Below are positions 1 to 7,914 of a stretch of 64,000 nucleotides of DNA, one piece after another. The notes beneath the pieces are model-generated. The model searched no databases and was not told where the DNA came from. It was given only the letters and a program-made list of their open reading frames with translations. Both the position numbers and the translations under genes were made by a program. The stretch is from a virus: the IMG/VR virus record IMGVR_UViG_3300036826_000588, positions 25,828-89,827 of that record. The stretch is one strand, 5' to 3'. The number at the start of each line of letters is the position of its first letter. Position 1 is the stretch's first letter.

Positions 1-404
1 GGGAGCGGCGCGGCGGCTGGACGCGGTACGAGCTGTGCCTGGGCGGCCACGTGCACCGGCACTCGCCGCGGTGCAGCAGCCTCCACCCGACCAGCGCCAC
101 CGTCATCCTGGCCGAGCTGACGGACCTCACGGAGCGCCGGGTGGTGGAGCTGAAGGGCTTCGCCGCGTGCACGATCTGCTTCCCCTGGGCGCCCACGGTT
201 CCGGCCTTCCAGGCCGGCCAGAAGGCCAGCGAAGAGGCCGAGGCAGCCAAGCAGGCCGGCCGCTGCCCCGGAAGCGGCAAGTGGTTCCAGAACCCCACCC
301 GCCGGCTGTACCTCCCCTGCCCGGACTGCGGGACGCTGATGAGGCCCACCCCCACCGGAGCGGTTCGGGCGCACAACAAGCCGAAGGCGAAGGCGGCGAA
401 GTAG
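1..404 (+). CDS. Zinc-ribbon protein, 5' end outside window
   Basis: An open frame runs in from the left edge (first full codon at base 3), so the start lies outside the window; an internal GTG at 51 is unlikely to be the start because clean coding sequence precedes it. About 133 residues are visible. The C-terminal half holds a CPGSG motif followed about 20 residues later by CPDCG and a basic tail, an arrangement common in small zinc-finger proteins of actinophages. Function unknown; nucleic-acid binding is an inference. A hairpin terminator follows directly. Confidence 0.75.
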   Translation, partial: ERRGGWTRYELCLGGHVHRHSPRCSSLHPTSATVILAELTDLTERRVVELKGFAACTICFPWAPTVPAFQAGQKASEEAEAAKQAGRCPGSGKWFQNPTRRLYLPCPDCGTLMRPTPTGAVRAHNKPKAKAAK

Positions 405-417
405 CCGCCCCCGCCCG

Positions 418-458
418 GCGCCCCGGTTGCCAAAAGGCGGCCGGGGCGCTTGCGTTTT
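418..458 (+). terminator. Intrinsic terminator
   Basis: A perfect 9-bp inverted repeat (GCGCCCCGG / CCGGGGCGC) is separated by 14 bases and followed by a short T-rich stretch. It separates the first gene from the leaderless gene at 485. Confidence 0.75.
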
Positions 459-472
459 CAGGGACCAGCGGC

Positions 473-478
473 TACAAT
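473..478 (+). promoter_or_regulatory. -10 box of a leaderless promoter
   Basis: TACAAT is preceded by GGC and followed six bases later by the ATG at 485, so transcription should begin at or next to the start codon. The same box at the same spacing precedes many genes in this window. Confidence 0.7.
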
Positions 479-484
479 TCGAAT

Positions 485-751
485 ATGAACGCTGCCGCTA
501 TGAAGCCGGTCCGGAAGCACAACTGCGAGGCTGAGACGAACCTCGTGCAGATCAGCGTCGAGTGGGCCGAGGACGGGCGCCACGTGCTCATCACGACCTG
601 GGGTTGCCGCAAGTGCCGGCGCACCTGGACGACCGAGTACGACCCGGAGAAGGTCGAGCAGGAGCGCCTGGAGCGGCTTCGCGCCGACGTGGCCAAGACC
701 GCCGCGCAGATGGCCGAGGAGCGGCGCTTGGAGCTGGAGGGAGTGGTATGA
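485..751 (+). CDS. Small zinc-ribbon protein
   Basis: 88 residues. The start at 485 is set by the leaderless promoter. An N-terminal HNC and a central GCRKCRR pair suggest one zinc ribbon; the C-terminal third is a charged, probably coiled-coil helix (EKVEQERLERL). It overlaps the next gene by four bases (ATGA), so they form an operon. Function unknown. Confidence 0.75.
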   Translation: MNAAAMKPVRKHNCEAETNLVQISVEWAEDGRHVLITTWGCRKCRRTWTTEYDPEKVEQERLERLRADVAKTAAQMAEERRLELEGVV

Positions 752-972
752 AGACGTACGAGCGGACGTTCCCGGCCACCCAGGAGCGCGACTGTTGGGT
801 GGCGGAGCAGCGGCAGGACGGTGGGCTGCTGGCCGGTTCTCGGGCGATGGAGGCGCCGGGCTGCTGCCGGCTTCGCGGCCGCCGGCAGGCCGGCATCTGC
901 CTCGACACCGTGACCCTGTTCCTGGCGAACGCGGATCCGGTACCGGCGGGCTTCCGGGAAGTGGGCCAGTGA
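748..972 (+). CDS. Hypothetical protein
   Basis: 74 residues starting in a 4-base overlap with the preceding stop. Four cysteines (C14, CC about 39-40, C51) may bind a metal, but they are not in a recognisable motif. Unknown function; translationally coupled in a three-gene cassette at 485-1325. Confidence 0.55.
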   Translation: MKTYERTFPATQERDCWVAEQRQDGGLLAGSRAMEAPGCCRLRGRRQAGICLDTVTLFLANADPVPAGFREVGQ

Positions 973-1325
973 CCGCCTACGCGCCCGAGCTGACCGACTC
1001 CGGCTGGGAGGTGGAGCTGATCCCTTCGGACGGCTACCTCCACACCGGCATCCGCAACCTCGGCGCCGCGAAGCGCTACCTGCGTCGGAAGTTCAATCGC
1101 GGCATCCTGGAGCCGCTCCAGCGGCGTCTTGGGGCCCGTTTCTACGTCACGGCGCGGCAGGGTCCGAAATCGGCCTTCCTACTGGGTCCTTACGCCAGCC
1201 ACATGATCGCGCTGATGAACGTTTCTCGCGCCGAGTCCCTTCTCCGCGAGCGCTACCCGCTGGAGCTGGTGGCCGTCGGCACGGCCAGCGCGCCAGAGAG
1301 CCGCAAGACCGTCTTCGGCCGGTAG
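969..1325 (+). CDS. Hypothetical protein
   Basis: 118 residues, GTG start overlapping the previous stop (GTGA). A mixed alpha/beta, basic protein without cysteines; not recognised. It is the last gene of the cassette and is followed by a 0.6-kb non-coding stretch. Confidence 0.65.
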   Translation: MTAYAPELTDSGWEVELIPSDGYLHTGIRNLGAAKRYLRRKFNRGILEPLQRRLGARFYVTARQGPKSAFLLGPYASHMIALMNVSRAESLLRERYPLELVAVGTASAPESRKTVFGR

Positions 1326-1640
1326 CGGGCCGCCAGGGGTGGGCCAGAGCGGCCCATCCCTGGGAAGGGGGCCAGAGAAGGGGGCCGCCAGAAGGGGCCT
1401 TTCCAGAGGCCCACCCAGAGAGGGGGCCTTCTACAGGCGCCTCTACAGAGGGGCGCTCTACAGGTGGGGCCAGGGAGAGGCGCTCTCTACGGGCCCTGGA
1501 GGGCAGAGGCGGCCAGAGAGGGCGCCTGTAGGGTGAGGGCGAGCAGTACGTGCTGCACAGTCGACGCGCGCCGTGCTGCGCGCCTCTGCGGGCCGCGCGG
1601 GCACGCAAGCGACAGGCCGGCTGGGGCAAGCGCATTTTCA
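1326..1640. repeat. GC-rich nested direct and inverted repeats
   Basis: A non-coding stretch built from short recurring blocks: CCAGAGAGGGGGCC-like units, TCTACAGG and CTCTACAG units, and GGCCTTTCCAGAGGCC-type palindromes. The frames through it are low-complexity and not convincing genes. It resembles a protein-binding or partition-type array, but no function can be assigned. Confidence 0.5.
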
Positions 1641-1923
1641 GGCGTTCCCCCCGAGCGGCCGCCCCGCATATATATGGCCAAATCGGCCGTACCCCTCCCC
1701 CCATATTTTTGTTCGTCCAATCTGGTCATCCAGGAGAGCCTCCCCGTAGCTCAAAATGCGGGTCCATTTCAGCCAAATGAGACCAGCAAAATTTGGCGGG
1801 AAATTTTCAGGCAAAACCCCTTCCTGGAACACCGTTGCTGCGGTGGAACGCGTGCCGAGCGGAGTATCGAAGGGCCAGAGAGGCCGGCCTGGACAGGTGC
1901 CGTGGAGGCGCGACAGAGCGATC
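1641..1923. other. AT-richer intergenic segment
   Basis: Composition drops sharply from the surrounding GC-rich DNA: CATATATATGG, CATATTTTTG, and a 7-bp inverted repeat AAAATTT-GGCGGG-AAATTTT at about 1790-1809. No gene is seen. Together with the repeats just upstream this could be an origin or a strong regulatory region (inference). Confidence 0.4.
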
Positions 1924-2604
1924 ATGGCGCGGATCAAGCTGGTGATGCGCCCGAGCGTCCTGAACCAGCCGGTGCCGATCGTCGCGCAGATGGTGAACGC
2001 GTGGTTGGAGGAGCGCGGCCAGGCGCAGGTTGACGAGCGGACGATCCGGCGCGATATCGACCGCGCGTTGGAGCTCCACCAGGAGCGAATCGTCGGTGGG
2101 GCGGAGTGGTACCGCGCGCAGTTCCAGGCCCTCTACGCCGACGTGTGGATGTCGATCGACGCGACGCCGCGCGGCAAGGATCGGGCCCCGCTGTACGCCG
2201 ATGCGATCCGGGTCCTGGAGGACATGGCGCGGATCGACGGCGTGTGGAACGCGGCGGCCGCGGGCGAGCTATCGGCACCGATGGTGGATGGCGACCTGGT
2301 GGACGCGCAGAGCCTGTACGAGCAGGGGCAGATCGGCGAGGAGGAGCTGCGCGCCTATCTTCTGGTCCTGCACCGCGAGACGGGCGGCATCGGAGCGCCG
2401 CGGCCCGCGGGCGGCGACGGAGAGGTTATCGACGCCGAGGCCACCGAGGTGCCGGTGCACTCGCGGCCGCGACCGAGCGCACTGCCGGCGGCGCGAAACG
2501 GGCACGGACCGAAGGCCAGTGCGATCCCCGGTGTGGGCCCGATGGGCGACGAGCTGCAACTCGACCTGGACGTGATCGAGTGGGCTCCGGACGACGACGA
2601 GTGA
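1924..2604 (+). CDS. HTH-containing protein, possible small terminase subunit
   Basis: 226 residues. ATG 1924 is preferred because the frame upstream is repeat-derived. Residues about 15-45 (VPIVAQMVNAWL... DERTIRRDI) look like a helix-turn-helix; the middle is helical and the C-terminus is acidic (PDDDE). Its position upstream of the terminase ATPase region fits a small terminase or DNA-recognition subunit, but this is inference from context only. Confidence 0.65.
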   Translation: MARIKLVMRPSVLNQPVPIVAQMVNAWLEERGQAQVDERTIRRDIDRALELHQERIVGGAEWYRAQFQALYADVWMSIDATPRGKDRAPLYADAIRVLEDMARIDGVWNAAAAGELSAPMVDGDLVDAQSLYEQGQIGEEELRAYLLVLHRETGGIGAPRPAGGDGEVIDAEATEVPVHSRPRPSALPAARNGHGPKASAIPGVGPMGDELQLDLDVIEWAPDDDE

Positions 2605-2623
2605 ACTGGATTGGAGAGAAGGC

Positions 2624-2848
2624 ATGGCGAACGTAGACCCCGGTGGGCCGGGAACGTTGATGCACGGCGACTTGGTAGCGACACGCTTCGGGCTGCTGTG
2701 GGTGGACAGGACCCTGGAGGCTCCTGACGGCCAGGTGGTGGGCTACGTCGGCCTGGAGCTGCCCGGCATCGTGCGCGAGATCCACGAGGTGCAGTTCGAG
2801 ACGGCCGACGTGGCGTGCCTCTACCGGCCCACCTGGAGGCGCCAGTGA
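2624..2848 (+). CDS. Hypothetical protein
   Basis: 74 residues, good ribosome-binding site (GGAGAG) seven bases before ATG. Small, beta-rich sequence without a recognised motif. First of ten tightly packed genes (2624-5386), nearly all joined by 4-base stop/start overlaps. Confidence 0.65.
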   Translation: MANVDPGGPGTLMHGDLVATRFGLLWVDRTLEAPDGQVVGYVGLELPGIVREIHEVQFETADVACLYRPTWRRQ

Positions 2849-3168
2849 TCGACCCGATCATGCAGCGCCGTTGCGAGGTCTTCATGGCGGCCGCCGGGCC
2901 GGCGTGCCCGAATCGGGCCACGCACGAGGCGCTCGGCACCGCGTACTGCTGCGACCACTTCAACCACGACTGGCCCGAACAGCGGCTCATCAACGGTCGC
3001 GAGTGCGAGTTCGAGCGGGTCGAGGTGCCGGTCATGGCGCCAGAGCCGCGGTGGCGCTGGCAACGGAAGCCCGAGGAGCCGGCCCGGGCGGGCCAGGCGG
3101 ATAGCGAACGTATGTTCGTCTCGGCCCGTGAACAGCGCGACACAGCGCTCGGAGCTGAGCCGTCATGA
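2845..3168 (+). CDS. Cysteine/histidine-containing small protein
   Basis: 107 residues, GTG start in a GTGA overlap. The N-terminal part has CEVF, CPNRATHE and CCDHFNHDW, a spacing typical of a short zinc-binding fold often seen in phage proteins. The C-terminus is charged and low in complexity. Function unknown. Confidence 0.65.
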   Translation: MIDPIMQRRCEVFMAAAGPACPNRATHEALGTAYCCDHFNHDWPEQRLINGRECEFERVEVPVMAPEPRWRWQRKPEEPARAGQADSERMFVSAREQRDTALGAEPS

Positions 3169-3338
3169 CGCCGGAGCTGCAAGAGGTGTGTGACCGCTTC
3201 GAGCGACTGGGCTGGGCGTTCGTGTGGGCGCTCTCGGAGCACTGGCGGAGCGGCTCCAACTCGCTCTACCGCCTCCGCGACTTGGCGCGTGCGCAGGTGC
3301 TGGCGCCGCCGACCGAGGCCGAGGAGTCGGAGGGTTGA
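3165..3338 (+). CDS. Small hypothetical protein
   Basis: 57 residues, ATG in a 4-base overlap with the previous stop and TTGA overlap with the next gene. Amphipathic, rich in Trp, Arg and Leu in the first two thirds, acidic C-terminus. Not recognised; the chain of overlaps is the main support. Confidence 0.55.
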   Translation: MTPELQEVCDRFERLGWAFVWALSEHWRSGSNSLYRLRDLARAQVLAPPTEAEESEG

Positions 3339-3499
3339 GCGGCTTCCTGCGTGGTGTCTGCGCCCGAGTGGCGCACGAGGTGCAGTACACGATCTGCATG
3401 GCTTTCGACCACAACCCGGCGTCTCCAGCGTCAGTGGTGTCGAAATGCAAGCGATGCGGCGAGCGAGTCGCTCGACAGCCCGGGGGCAGATGGTGGTGA
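3335..3499 (+). CDS. Small zinc-ribbon protein
   Basis: 54 residues from a TTG start that overlaps the preceding stop. The C-terminal half has CKRCG after a H..C pair (HEVQYTIC), a plausible single zinc ribbon. Start codon is uncertain (GTG 3368 is possible). Confidence 0.5.
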   Translation: MSGFLRGVCARVAHEVQYTICMAFDHNPASPASVVSKCKRCGERVARQPGGRWW

Positions 3500-4137
3500 A
3501 GAACCTGGAGCAGTGGTGCGACCTCCACTGGACCGTGGTGCGTCAGTCGATCGAGACCGGCGTGGAACCCATCAACGGCCTGATGGCTTCCGCGAAGCTG
3601 ATGCAGGAGTGGTTCGACCGGAAGGCGGTCGAGCTCGGCGACGAACTGCCTCGCCCGGGCATGCCCGGCGGCGCCGCCGCGATGAACGCCATGATCGCCG
3701 AGGACTCCCCGATCTGCTGCTACATCGGAGACGCGGCCATGGGTCGCATCTTCAGGGAGTCGGTGCTGCCGCCGGAGTACCGCCACCTGCCGGTCCGAGA
3801 GGGCCACGCCATGCACGTGCGCGACTCCAACGTCGAGAGCGCCGAAGAGGAGCGGTTCCGGCGCCTCTACGCCGCTCGATTCCGCATCACCGGTGAGGGT
3901 CCCGAATCGACCGTGCACGCACCGTGCCCGATGTGCGCATTCGACAGCTTCATGGTCTACCCGATCGCAGGCGTGGACCAGATGTTCAACCGCGACGTCA
4001 CGTGCGCCGGGTGCCGCCGCACGCTGCGCCTGGCGACGGCCGATGACGGCGGGGAGCTCGTGGTGGAGCTGGTGCAGGTGGACGGACCGGCGCCGCCGCC
4101 TTGGATGCCGGCGCCGCCGCGCAGGGTCGGTCGGTGA
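3496..4137 (+). CDS. Hypothetical protein with C-terminal zinc ribbon
   Basis: 213 residues. GTG 3496 is chosen because it makes the GTGA overlap used by neighbours; ATG 3490 is the alternative. Helical N-terminal half (residues 1-80), a CC pair near 74, and a CPMC...CAGC zinc ribbon in the last third with a proline-rich tail. Function unknown. Confidence 0.65.
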   Translation: MKNLEQWCDLHWTVVRQSIETGVEPINGLMASAKLMQEWFDRKAVELGDELPRPGMPGGAAAMNAMIAEDSPICCYIGDAAMGRIFRESVLPPEYRHLPVREGHAMHVRDSNVESAEEERFRRLYAARFRITGEGPESTVHAPCPMCAFDSFMVYPIAGVDQMFNRDVTCAGCRRTLRLATADDGGELVVELVQVDGPAPPPWMPAPPRRVGR

Positions 4138-4337
4138 CCGACGAGGCCGAGGCGCGAGCTGCGCGCGAGCTGCTCATGTCCACGCTGCCCTGGTGGTGGC
4201 TGCCTGGCCGCCGGCACCGCTTCATGATGCACGTTGACCGGTTCGCCATCGCGTACGCCCACTGGCGCGAGACGGCGCGAGAAGAGGCGAGGCAGCCACC
4301 GCCCAACCCACCCATCGAGCACTGGTCGCATCTGTGA
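4134..4337 (+). CDS. Small hypothetical protein, paralogue of 5015-5386
   Basis: 67 residues, GTGA overlap. The core LPWWWLPGRRHRFM followed by a helix ending in YAHW is matched by MPWWWRLRKVTFM...AYAHG in the gene at 5015, so the two are probably duplicates. Function unknown. Confidence 0.6.
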   Translation: MTDEAEARAARELLMSTLPWWWLPGRRHRFMMHVDRFAIAYAHWRETAREEARQPPPNPPIEHWSHL

Positions 4338-4501
4338 CCGAGTTCGCTGTCTTGGTCGCGATGATCGAGCACCTGCACCTCACCGCGGAGGATGAGCGGC
4401 ACGAGTGCATCGGTTGGCAGGAAGGCCAGGCGTGCTGCCTTGATCGCGTGAGAACGAGTCCGGAGTTCGCAGCCGCGAAGGCGGCGCTGGAGGCATCGTG
4501 A
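4334..4501 (+). CDS. Small hypothetical protein
   Basis: 55 residues, GTG start in a GTGA overlap at both ends. Helical, with C25 and a CC pair (QACCLD). No family recognised. Confidence 0.5.
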   Translation: MTEFAVLVAMIEHLHLTAEDERHECIGWQEGQACCLDRVRTSPEFAAAKAALEAS

Positions 4502-4761
4502 TCGAGCGAGCCATCATCCACGTGGCCGGGCCAGCGCAGCCCGGGTACCAGGAGTGCCGGCGCTGTGGCTACATCTTCCACGACTACCGCGACGGCAACG
4601 TGGCCAAGCTGGCCGACGACCCCCACGACCCGATGGAGTCCTGCTGGCCGGAAGGTGAGGAGGTGCTCGTCATTGGACATCCGCTCGGCGGCCGCTACAT
4701 GGCGCGGGTGAGCGGTCTCCGACCGGACCGCGAAACGAGTGACGAGGTGCCCTGTGGCTGA
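4498..4761 (+). CDS. Zinc-ribbon protein
   Basis: 87 residues, GTG start in a GTGA overlap. ECRRCGYIFHD gives a clear CxxC knuckle; a further Cys lies in ESCW. Function unknown. Confidence 0.6.
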   Translation: MIERAIIHVAGPAQPGYQECRRCGYIFHDYRDGNVAKLADDPHDPMESCWPEGEEVLVIGHPLGGRYMARVSGLRPDRETSDEVPCG

Positions 4762-5014
4762 ATCTGAGATGCGCACCCTGCGGTACGAGCAGCTCGTTCT
4801 GCTCGACAACCAGAACCGGCTGTGGTTCGAGGTGGCGGAGTACGAGGCCGGCGTGCGGTATGCGCGGCGCTGCGTCTTCGACGAGCTGGAGGCCGAGGGC
4901 GTGCTGGACCTGAAGCTGTTCCTCGGCCTGGCCGAAGAGAAGGTGGCCGCGCTCCAGGTGCTGGTGGAGGAGGCCGCCGCGCAGCGGCGCGCAGCGACTG
5001 CCGTGGAGGCGTAA
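4754..5014 (+). CDS. Hypothetical helical protein
   Basis: 86 residues, GTG 4754 (RYEQLVLLDNQ follows), overlapping the previous gene by eight bases. Largely alpha-helical and acidic, with a probable coiled coil in the last 35 residues. Not recognised. Confidence 0.6.
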   Translation: MAESEMRTLRYEQLVLLDNQNRLWFEVAEYEAGVRYARRCVFDELEAEGVLDLKLFLGLAEEKVAALQVLVEEAAAQRRAATAVEA

Positions 5015-5386
5015 GTGGTCGAAGAGAAGGTGGTCGAGGAGAAGGCCGGCTGGAGCGCGACGCTGAACGACCCGGTTGGTGTGGCCCTCCGGGCGCGAGA
5101 GGAAGTCTGGGCCCGGATGCCGTGGTGGTGGCGGCTGCGCAAGGTGACGTTCATGCAGGCGGTCGAGGTGTACGTGCAGAAGGTGCTGCGCGCCTACGCC
5201 CATGGCGCGATCGAGGGCTGGCCGCCGGGCCCGGACGGCCAGCCGACCATGGACACCGGACTGCTGCCGCGCTACCGAAGGCGCGTCATCCAGCCACGCC
5301 TGCGGGTGCCCGACCGACCAGCCGAGGTGGCTCCGCCGCGGCGGCCTGCGCCCGGGACGCCGCCCAGGGCTCCCGGGCAGCCGTAG
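5015..5386 (+). CDS. Hypothetical protein, paralogue of 4134-4337
   Basis: 123 residues; GTG start abuts the preceding TAA. Charged N-terminus (VEEKVVEEK), Trp-rich MPWWW core shared with the 67-residue protein at 4134, and a Pro/Arg-rich tail. Last gene of the 2624-5386 operon. Confidence 0.6.
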   Translation: MVEEKVVEEKAGWSATLNDPVGVALRAREEVWARMPWWWRLRKVTFMQAVEVYVQKVLRAYAHGAIEGWPPGPDGQPTMDTGLLPRYRRRVIQPRLRVPDRPAEVAPPRRPAPGTPPRAPGQP

Positions 5387-5723
5387 TAGGATGACGATGC
5401 TTCGTGCGGGAACGGTGACAAGAGCCCCCGGGCTCTGCCGGCTGGAAGAGGGCAACCGAACGCACGCATCCGCAAGGGTGGATCTGGCCGGGTAGCCGTT
5501 CCCCTCCTCGCGCCTCTGGGGGAGGGCCCGGCCGGGCAGTAGTTCGGGGCGCCGCTCCGCGGGCGCTGCGTCGCGCTCACCTCACCAGCTTCGCCTGCGT
5601 CCGTTCCTACTGCCAGGGCCAGGGCCTGAGCGTCTCTCCCTGGACGCATCTTCGCTATACCTTTCCAGACGTCACAAGCTCCCTGAATGACGCCGGCCGG
5701 GGCAAATTCGCTTCGTCTCGAAG
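5387..5723. other. Non-coding leader upstream of the terminase
   Basis: No convincing gene. It contains inverted repeats (AGAGCCC-CC-GGGCTCT near 5420-5440) and several GC-rich hairpins. Either a structured 5' leader of the terminase transcript or a terminator region; nothing further can be assigned. Confidence 0.4.
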
Positions 5724-6572
5724 GTGGGAGGCGTGGGTCAGGCTGCCCAGTTCGCGACACATCGACCGGAATACTGGGCGGACAAGGCTGCGCGGGCCTC
5801 TCGATCGTTCTACGAGTTCTTTGTTTTCGTGAGGGGCTACCTTCCGGCGGACCACCACATGGTCATCATCGAGCGGTTGCTGTACGGCGGCCGCCTGGAG
5901 TTGATCCTCGGCTGGCCCGACGCCGCGAAGTCGACAATCGGGATCGCGTGGCTGGAATGGATGCTGGGACGCGACCCGAACCTGCGGGTCCTGGTCGCGT
6001 CCGAAGTGGCGACCGGCGTAGCGACCACGATCGTATCGGACGTCGCCGGCACGATCGAGACGAACGAGCGCTACATCATGGCGTTCGGCGAGCTGAAGGA
6101 CCCGACCGGCCGCCAGCCGTGGTCCACACGCGAAATCTTCATCCGTCCGCTCGTCACCGCCGCCACCGCGCGCGGCATGAAGATGCCCGTCACGCCGAAG
6201 GCGCCGTTCCCGTGGCTGCCTCCGCGGGGACGCGACAGCCGGCGCACCGGCCGCCACGCCACCGTGAAGGCGGTGAGCCCGCAGACCGGCTACGCGGGCG
6301 CGCGCTGCGAGATCATCATCTGCGACGACCTCGTGTCCGACCGCGTGAGCCGGTCGCAGAAGCTGACGGATCAGGTGTTCGCCAGTACGCATCAGAAGCT
6401 CCTCGGCCGTATGACCCCCCACCCCTTGAACAAAATGGTCATCTTCGGCCAGCACTACGGGCCTCGCGACTTCTACACCCTCCTGCGGCGCGTAGGCGTC
6501 GTGGTCTACGACAACAACCCGGACATGGAGGGGTTGCACGCCCTGGAGCGTGACAACCGGGAGGCGGCCTGA
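5724..6572 (+). CDS. terL: Terminase large subunit, ATPase half
   Basis: 282 residues. The terminase motor packages DNA into the procapsid. Walker A is LGWPDAAKST (about residues 63-72) and Walker B with the catalytic acidic residue is IIICDD (about 197-202); GQHYGPRD near 240 fits the coupling region. The protein stops where the RNase-H-like nuclease domain should begin; the missing part is a separate gene 4.3 kb downstream (10856-11827), with 16 small genes between them. GTG 5724 and GTG 5733 are both possible starts. Whether the halves act as two subunits or this is an interrupted gene cannot be told from sequence. Confidence 0.85.
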   Translation: MGGVGQAAQFATHRPEYWADKAARASRSFYEFFVFVRGYLPADHHMVIIERLLYGGRLELILGWPDAAKSTIGIAWLEWMLGRDPNLRVLVASEVATGVATTIVSDVAGTIETNERYIMAFGELKDPTGRQPWSTREIFIRPLVTAATARGMKMPVTPKAPFPWLPPRGRDSRRTGRHATVKAVSPQTGYAGARCEIIICDDLVSDRVSRSQKLTDQVFASTHQKLLGRMTPHPLNKMVIFGQHYGPRDFYTLLRRVGVVVYDNNPDMEGLHALERDNREAA

Positions 6573-6824
6573 GTGGATATCTCACCGACCGAACTTCCAC
6601 CCGGGAGCGTCATCTGGAGGTGGAACATGCGGTACCCCGGCGTGGTGGAATGGGGCTACCCCGGAACGGCATTGCACAGCTTCCAGTGCGCGGCCTGCTA
6701 CCAGGCATGCGCGACGGCAGCGGCGCCGGTGGTACCCATGTCCATGCCTCCGCGAACGGAGCCGCCGCCGGGTGCATGCTGCTCTACGTGCGGCGGCCTG
6801 ATCCGCTCGCGGGGCTCCGGGTGA
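6573..6824 (+). CDS. Zinc-ribbon protein
   Basis: 83 residues, GTG start directly after the terminase stop. Two knuckles, CAACYQAC and CCSTCGG, about 30 residues apart suggest one zinc ribbon. First gene of the segment that separates the terminase halves. Confidence 0.6.
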   Translation: MDISPTELPPGSVIWRWNMRYPGVVEWGYPGTALHSFQCAACYQACATAAAPVVPMSMPPRTEPPPGACCSTCGGLIRSRGSG

Positions 6825-6937
6825 CGCCACCTCTCGCTACCGGTCGGACACGTCCCAGCCACCTGTGTCCCCGTCCTTACCGCTGGGCCGACCCTTCGCC
6901 GCGAAGAGGATATCGCGAGTTCGAATCGTGCTGTTGA
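6821..6937 (+). CDS. Very small hypothetical protein
   Basis: 38 residues, GTGA overlap with the previous gene and TTGA overlap with the next. Basic, ends in SCC. Supported only by the overlap pattern. Confidence 0.35.
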   Translation: MTPPLATGRTRPSHLCPRPYRWADPSPRRGYREFESCC

Positions 6938-7158
6938 CGGAAGCGCAGGCGGTTGGGCGCCAGGGATTCCACGGTTGCGGCATCGGGGCAGGCCCCAACT
7001 GCTGCGCGTTCCTGGTGGTCGGCGCAGACGGATTGGAGTGTGCTCGGCTGAGCGAAGTGGACGCGGAGATCCGCGGACGGGTGCTCGCCGGCTTGTTCAC
7101 CGCGCGCCGAATGCCCGATCGGCCCTTTCCGGCCTGTCAGGCAGAGGGGTGGGACTGA
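6934..7158 (+). CDS. Small hypothetical protein
   Basis: 74 residues from TTG 6934 (GTG 6928 also possible). GFHGCGIGAGPNCCAFLVV near the start is the most distinctive stretch; a Gly/Cys-rich turn followed by a beta strand. Not recognised. Confidence 0.5.
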   Translation: MTEAQAVGRQGFHGCGIGAGPNCCAFLVVGADGLECARLSEVDAEIRGRVLAGLFTARRMPDRPFPACQAEGWD

Positions 7159-7175
7159 TCTAGAAGGAGGCTGTC

Positions 7176-7475
7176 GTGATCGAGGGTTGGCGAGTTCAGC
7201 GCATCGAGTTCATGCACTGGCAGCGCGAGCACGGATGGACCGTGCGCGACGTCCTTTGCCGGCTGGGACTCCACTGGCCGCGGCGCTGGGAGCGCTCCGC
7301 CGAGGGTGACAGGGCTGGTATCGAGGAGCTCCTGTGCGAGGCGTGTCGCTACCGACTCGACATCCGGCCGGCGGCGCTGGCGCTTCCGGAGCGCCAGTGG
7401 ACTTCGCTGGCTGCCATTTCAGAGCTGAATCGGAGGGAAGAAGAGGCGCGTGAACCATCGAATCAGGCGAGCTGA
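7176..7475 (+). CDS. Hypothetical protein with CxxC
   Basis: 99 residues with a strong ribosome-binding site (AAGGAGG) before GTG 7176. Trp-rich N-terminal half, then LLCEACRYR giving one CxxC knuckle. Ends inside the following gene. Function unknown. Confidence 0.65.
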   Translation: MIEGWRVQRIEFMHWQREHGWTVRDVLCRLGLHWPRRWERSAEGDRAGIEELLCEACRYRLDIRPAALALPERQWTSLAAISELNRREEEAREPSNQAS

Positions 7476-7863
7476 GCGCTACGTCGCCCAGTCTGCCGCT
7501 GAGGAGCCGGAGAGGCCGGTTCCGCCGACCGTGCGCGCCTTCTTCGCGACGCCGAACATGCTGCCGCCGGCCGGGGTGTACGGCGCCGAAGACCTGGAGG
7601 GCCGGCCAGGCGTGCTGTGCTCCAGCGTCCAGGTGGAGACCATGCGCACCGTGTACGACGTGTCGTGCCCGGGGTGCGGTCGCGCGTTCGCGCTCGATCC
7701 CGACACGCAGCCGATCACCGGCAACCCGGGAGAGGGATACGCGACCGAGCTGTCGTGCGCCGTCGAGATCCGCTTCCGCGCGTGTTGTGGCTGGCACGGC
7801 CGGCTGGAGCGCGGGGTGTGGATCCCGTTCGGCCGGCAGGGGCAAGACACCCCCGCTGGTTAA
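7450..7863 (+). CDS. Zinc-ribbon protein
   Basis: 137 residues, GTG start with GGAGGGAAGAAG upstream, overlapping the previous gene by 26 bases. SCPGCGRAF and ACCGWHG provide the two halves of a zinc site. Function unknown. Confidence 0.65.
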   Translation: MNHRIRRAERYVAQSAAEEPERPVPPTVRAFFATPNMLPPAGVYGAEDLEGRPGVLCSSVQVETMRTVYDVSCPGCGRAFALDPDTQPITGNPGEGYATELSCAVEIRFRACCGWHGRLERGVWIPFGRQGQDTPAG

Positions 7864-7914
7864 CGTCGTGGACGGTGTGAGAGTGGCCCGTACGCCCCGA
7901 AGCGGGGCTCCCCG

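Noticed and set aside
1326-1640. CRISPR-like array
   Set aside because: Units are short, irregular and overlapping, without constant-length spacers; no cas genes are present.
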